This document shows, in pieces, positions 62,235-64,000 of a stretch of 64,000 nt of DNA; within the stretch, counting starts at the first letter, position 1, and every line of letters begins with the position of its first letter. The stretch is from Thermocrinis minervae (GTDB lineage: Bacteria; Aquificota; Aquificia; Aquificales; Aquificaceae), in contig NZ_LT670846.1 in assembly GCF_900142435.1 (NCBI RefSeq), forward strand, positions 186,001 through 250,000. Direction: 5' to 3'. A program made the translations under genes and the position numbers. The notes under the pieces were generated by a model, which saw only the letters and a list, made by a program, of their open reading frames with translations, made no database searches and was not told the DNA's origin.

Positions 62235-64000
62235 GCTTACGTTGGAGGGATTCACCACTTACAAAAAGAAACAGACCATAGACTTTTCAAACTTGGAGTT
62301 CTTCCTAATACAGGGTAAAACAGGAGCCGGTAAGACGAGCCTTCTGGATGCTATGTGCTACGCTCTCTTTGGCAGGGTTCCAAGGTACAGCCAGCAGCTC
62401 CCCCACGAAGAAGTTCTGTCTAAAGGTTCTGACAAAGTGTACGTAGAGTTTAAGTTCAGCGTCAAGGGTAAGGAGTACGAAGTTGTAAGGTACTACTCTA
62501 GGATAACCGGCAGAGGAGAGGTCAGGTTTTACGAGCAGGGCAAACCCTTAAACTTGAAGGCCAAGCAGGTAGAGGAGAGAATATCACAAATACTCGGGAT
62601 GGGTTACGACGTGTTCACTAAGGTGCTAGTCCTACCACAAGGCCAGTTTGACAGGTTTTTAAAACCTCAGAAGCAAACGGAAAGAAGGGATATCCTCAAC
62701 AGGCTCATAGGCTACGAAGAGGTACTCAAGAAGCTAAGTGATAGGGTCAGCCAGGAATATCACAAGCTAGAACAAGAAATAGAGTACATGGAGAGGGAAC
62801 TCGAGGAACTAAAGTCATACACTGTAGACCTGTACGAAGAAAAGAAGGGGCGTTTAGAGGAAACTGTAGAGGCCATACGCCAGATGGACATCCAGCTTAG
62901 GGACATTCAGGAAAAGCTAAGCCACTTGGAGGAGATAAAGAGGAAATTGGACGAGCTGAACGACCTAAGGAGTAAGTTTTCTCTGCTTGAATCCAGGAAG
63001 GATGAAGTGGAAAGCTTAAAGGAGAGGATAGAGAGAGTTGAAAAAGCTAAAGAGTATGAGTCTCCCATAAAACAGTTTAAGTGGCTCTCCTCAAAGCTGG
63101 AAGATCTAAACAGACAGGAGAAGGAACTTTCCATAAAGGTTGAAAAGCTTAGAAGCTTACTTGAAGAAGAGGTTAAAGCTTTCCAAAGGTACGAAGAAGA
63201 GTACGTAAAACTAAAGGAATATAGAAAGGTCTACGACGAGCTCCTTCAGAAGAAGGAAAAGTGGGAAAGGCACACAAAGATAAGGAATGAGCTAAGTACA
63301 TTACAGTTAGAAATACACCAGCTAAAGCAGGAAATTTTAAAGCTTGAAGAGCAGATATCCCAGCATGCCAGCCAGCTGGATGCAAAGAAACAGAAGATAG
63401 AAGATCTAAACCAAAGCATTCAAGAGGAGGCAGAACTCCTAACAGAGTACAGATTGCTAACGAGCACAAAGACTAAGCTTGAAAATTTAAGAAAACAAAA
63501 GGAGGAGCTTGTAAGACAGATAGATAAGCTCCAGCAGGAGCTTTCTGGGAAGGAGAAAAGCTTAATAGAACGTATACTTGAAAGCCTGAGGGAAAGCTAC
63601 AGAAGCACAGGTCGCTGTCTTGTTTGTGGCAGGGTAGAGGACGGGCATACTAACTTGGAAGATACACACGTAGTCCAAGTGGATACAAAGCTTGTGATGA
63701 AGGTAGACGAAGATAGAAATAAGCTAGAGAAGCTAAAGGCCTCTTTAGAGAGGCTACAGGAAGAAGAAAAAGGACTCTTAAAAGACCTTCCCATAGATGT
63801 AGATAAGCTAGAGGAACACTATCAGAAGATAGTGCAAAGGCTAAGCAAGATAAAGGAAGACAAACAGACATTAAAGACTCTTACTGAAGAGTACGAAATA
63901 CTAAGCCACCTAAAGGCACAGCTGGAAAAGACTCTTGAGGCTAAGAGGACTGCCCTTCACGAAAAACTCTCTAGGATGCAAGCACTTCAGGAAGAGATAA
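62221..64000 (+). CDS. sbcC: SbcC/Rad50 ATPase subunit (3' end outside window)
   Basis: SbcC is the SMC-like ATPase partner of SbcD. The partial frame begins at TTG 62221, preceded by AGGGAGG, and runs to the window edge (593 codons). It has the Walker A GKTGAGKTS near residues 32-40, the FRVLPQGQF-type Q-loop (LVLPQGQFDRFLK), long coiled coils from about 160, and the zinc-hook CLVCGR with Cys466 and Cys469. The C-terminal ABC half with signature and Walker B lies beyond 64000. Partnering with sbcD is shown by the overlap. Confidence 0.95.
   Translation, partial: MRPLRLTLEGFTTYKKKQTIDFSNLEFFLIQGKTGAGKTSLLDAMCYALFGRVPRYSQQLPHEEVLSKGSDKVYVEFKFSVKGKEYEVVRYYSRITGRGEVRFYEQGKPLNLKAKQVEERISQILGMGYDVFTKVLVLPQGQFDRFLKPQKQTERRDILNRLIGYEEVLKKLSDRVSQEYHKLEQEIEYMERELEELKSYTVDLYEEKKGRLEETVEAIRQMDIQLRDIQEKLSHLEEIKRKLDELNDLRSKFSLLESRKDEVESLKERIERVEKAKEYESPIKQFKWLSSKLEDLNRQEKELSIKVEKLRSLLEEEVKAFQRYEEEYVKLKEYRKVYDELLQKKEKWERHTKIRNELSTLQLEIHQLKQEILKLEEQISQHASQLDAKKQKIEDLNQSIQEEAELLTEYRLLTSTKTKLENLRKQKEELVRQIDKLQQELSGKEKSLIERILESLRESYRSTGRCLVCGRVEDGHTNLEDTHVVQVDTKLVMKVDEDRNKLEKLKASLERLQEEEKGLLKDLPIDVDKLEEHYQKIVQRLSKIKEDKQTLKTLTEEYEILSHLKAQLEKTLEAKRTALHEKLSRMQALQEEI

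Noticed and set aside
61083-64000. SbcCD as part of a defense island
   Set aside because: There are no restriction, toxin or abortive-infection genes around. SbcCD is a housekeeping repair pair.

Overview
The window looks like chromosome of a hyperthermophilic or strongly thermophilic member of the Aquificaceae (Hydrogenobacter/Thermocrinis/Aquifex relatives). Four things support this: a full-length reverse gyrase (31626-35072), a branched-polyamine synthase (bpsA), a citrate-synthase-like protein matching citryl-CoA lyase of the reductive TCA cycle of Hydrogenobacter (ccl), and a tmRNA whose tag (LPEAELALAA) is nearly that remembered for Aquifex. The species assignment is inference. Genes are packed very tightly. 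Most neighbours overlap by a few bases, and convergent genes usually overlap at their 3' ends.

Layout. 1-2866: the 3' part of a ClpB/ClpC-type AAA+ ATPase followed by tmRNA, whose first base is the last base of the clp stop codon. 2869-5933: MoxR ATPase, two flavodoxin-fold quinone reductases and a DJ-1/PfpI protein, facing an HxlR regulator with a clear operator. 6000-13651: a minus-strand block with aroA, mtnA, valS (with a large insertion), a membrane c-type heme sensor and der. 13674-17214: a plus-strand run with a hotdog thioesterase, murB, a PTPS-like protein, a lipoprotein lytic transglycosylase and mobA. 17218-20202: HU, ccl, then a minus-strand operon of polyferredoxin, a His/Lys-repeat secreted protein and an alcohol dehydrogenase. 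20244-23963: ilvE, an M28 peptidase, lolA, GNAT and trmI. 23933-26524: a minus-strand block with rsmG, sco and cmk. 26576-35476: bpsA, tRNA-Glu, gyrB, USP, rsmI and reverse gyrase. 35438-40127: ybeY, phoH, htpX, thyX, osmC, accB and efp.

40128-40961 is the only long non-coding stretch (834 bp). It is AT-rich and holds a tandem cluster of DnaA-box-like motifs, an 18-bp perfect palindrome, and two diverged copies of a stem-loop element. I read it as a candidate replication origin or a structured regulatory locus.

40962-46222: an Mla-type ABC ATPase, thiS, apgM, apbE, an NlpC/P60 protein and thrB. 46281-50147: mreBCD, acylphosphatase and an NlpD-like LysM protein (cell shape and wall). 50137-55706: rusA, a TMEM205-like membrane protein, dapA, an acyl-ACP synthetase/ACP/PlsC fusion and guaB. 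55748-61053: yceD, methyltransferases, a HIT protein, a secreted beta-propeller-like protein and leuB. 61083 to the end: sbcD and the 5' part of sbcC.

A recurring theme is promoter geometry. Many first-in-operon genes have a -10 hexamer ending exactly 6 nt before the start codon and no Shine-Dalgarno, as expected of leaderless mRNAs, while operon-internal genes often have strong AGGAGG sites. Stable RNA genes (tmRNA, tRNA-Glu) have near-consensus -35/-10 promoters buried in the end of the upstream coding sequence. I saw no CRISPR array, insertion sequence, prophage or integrative element.
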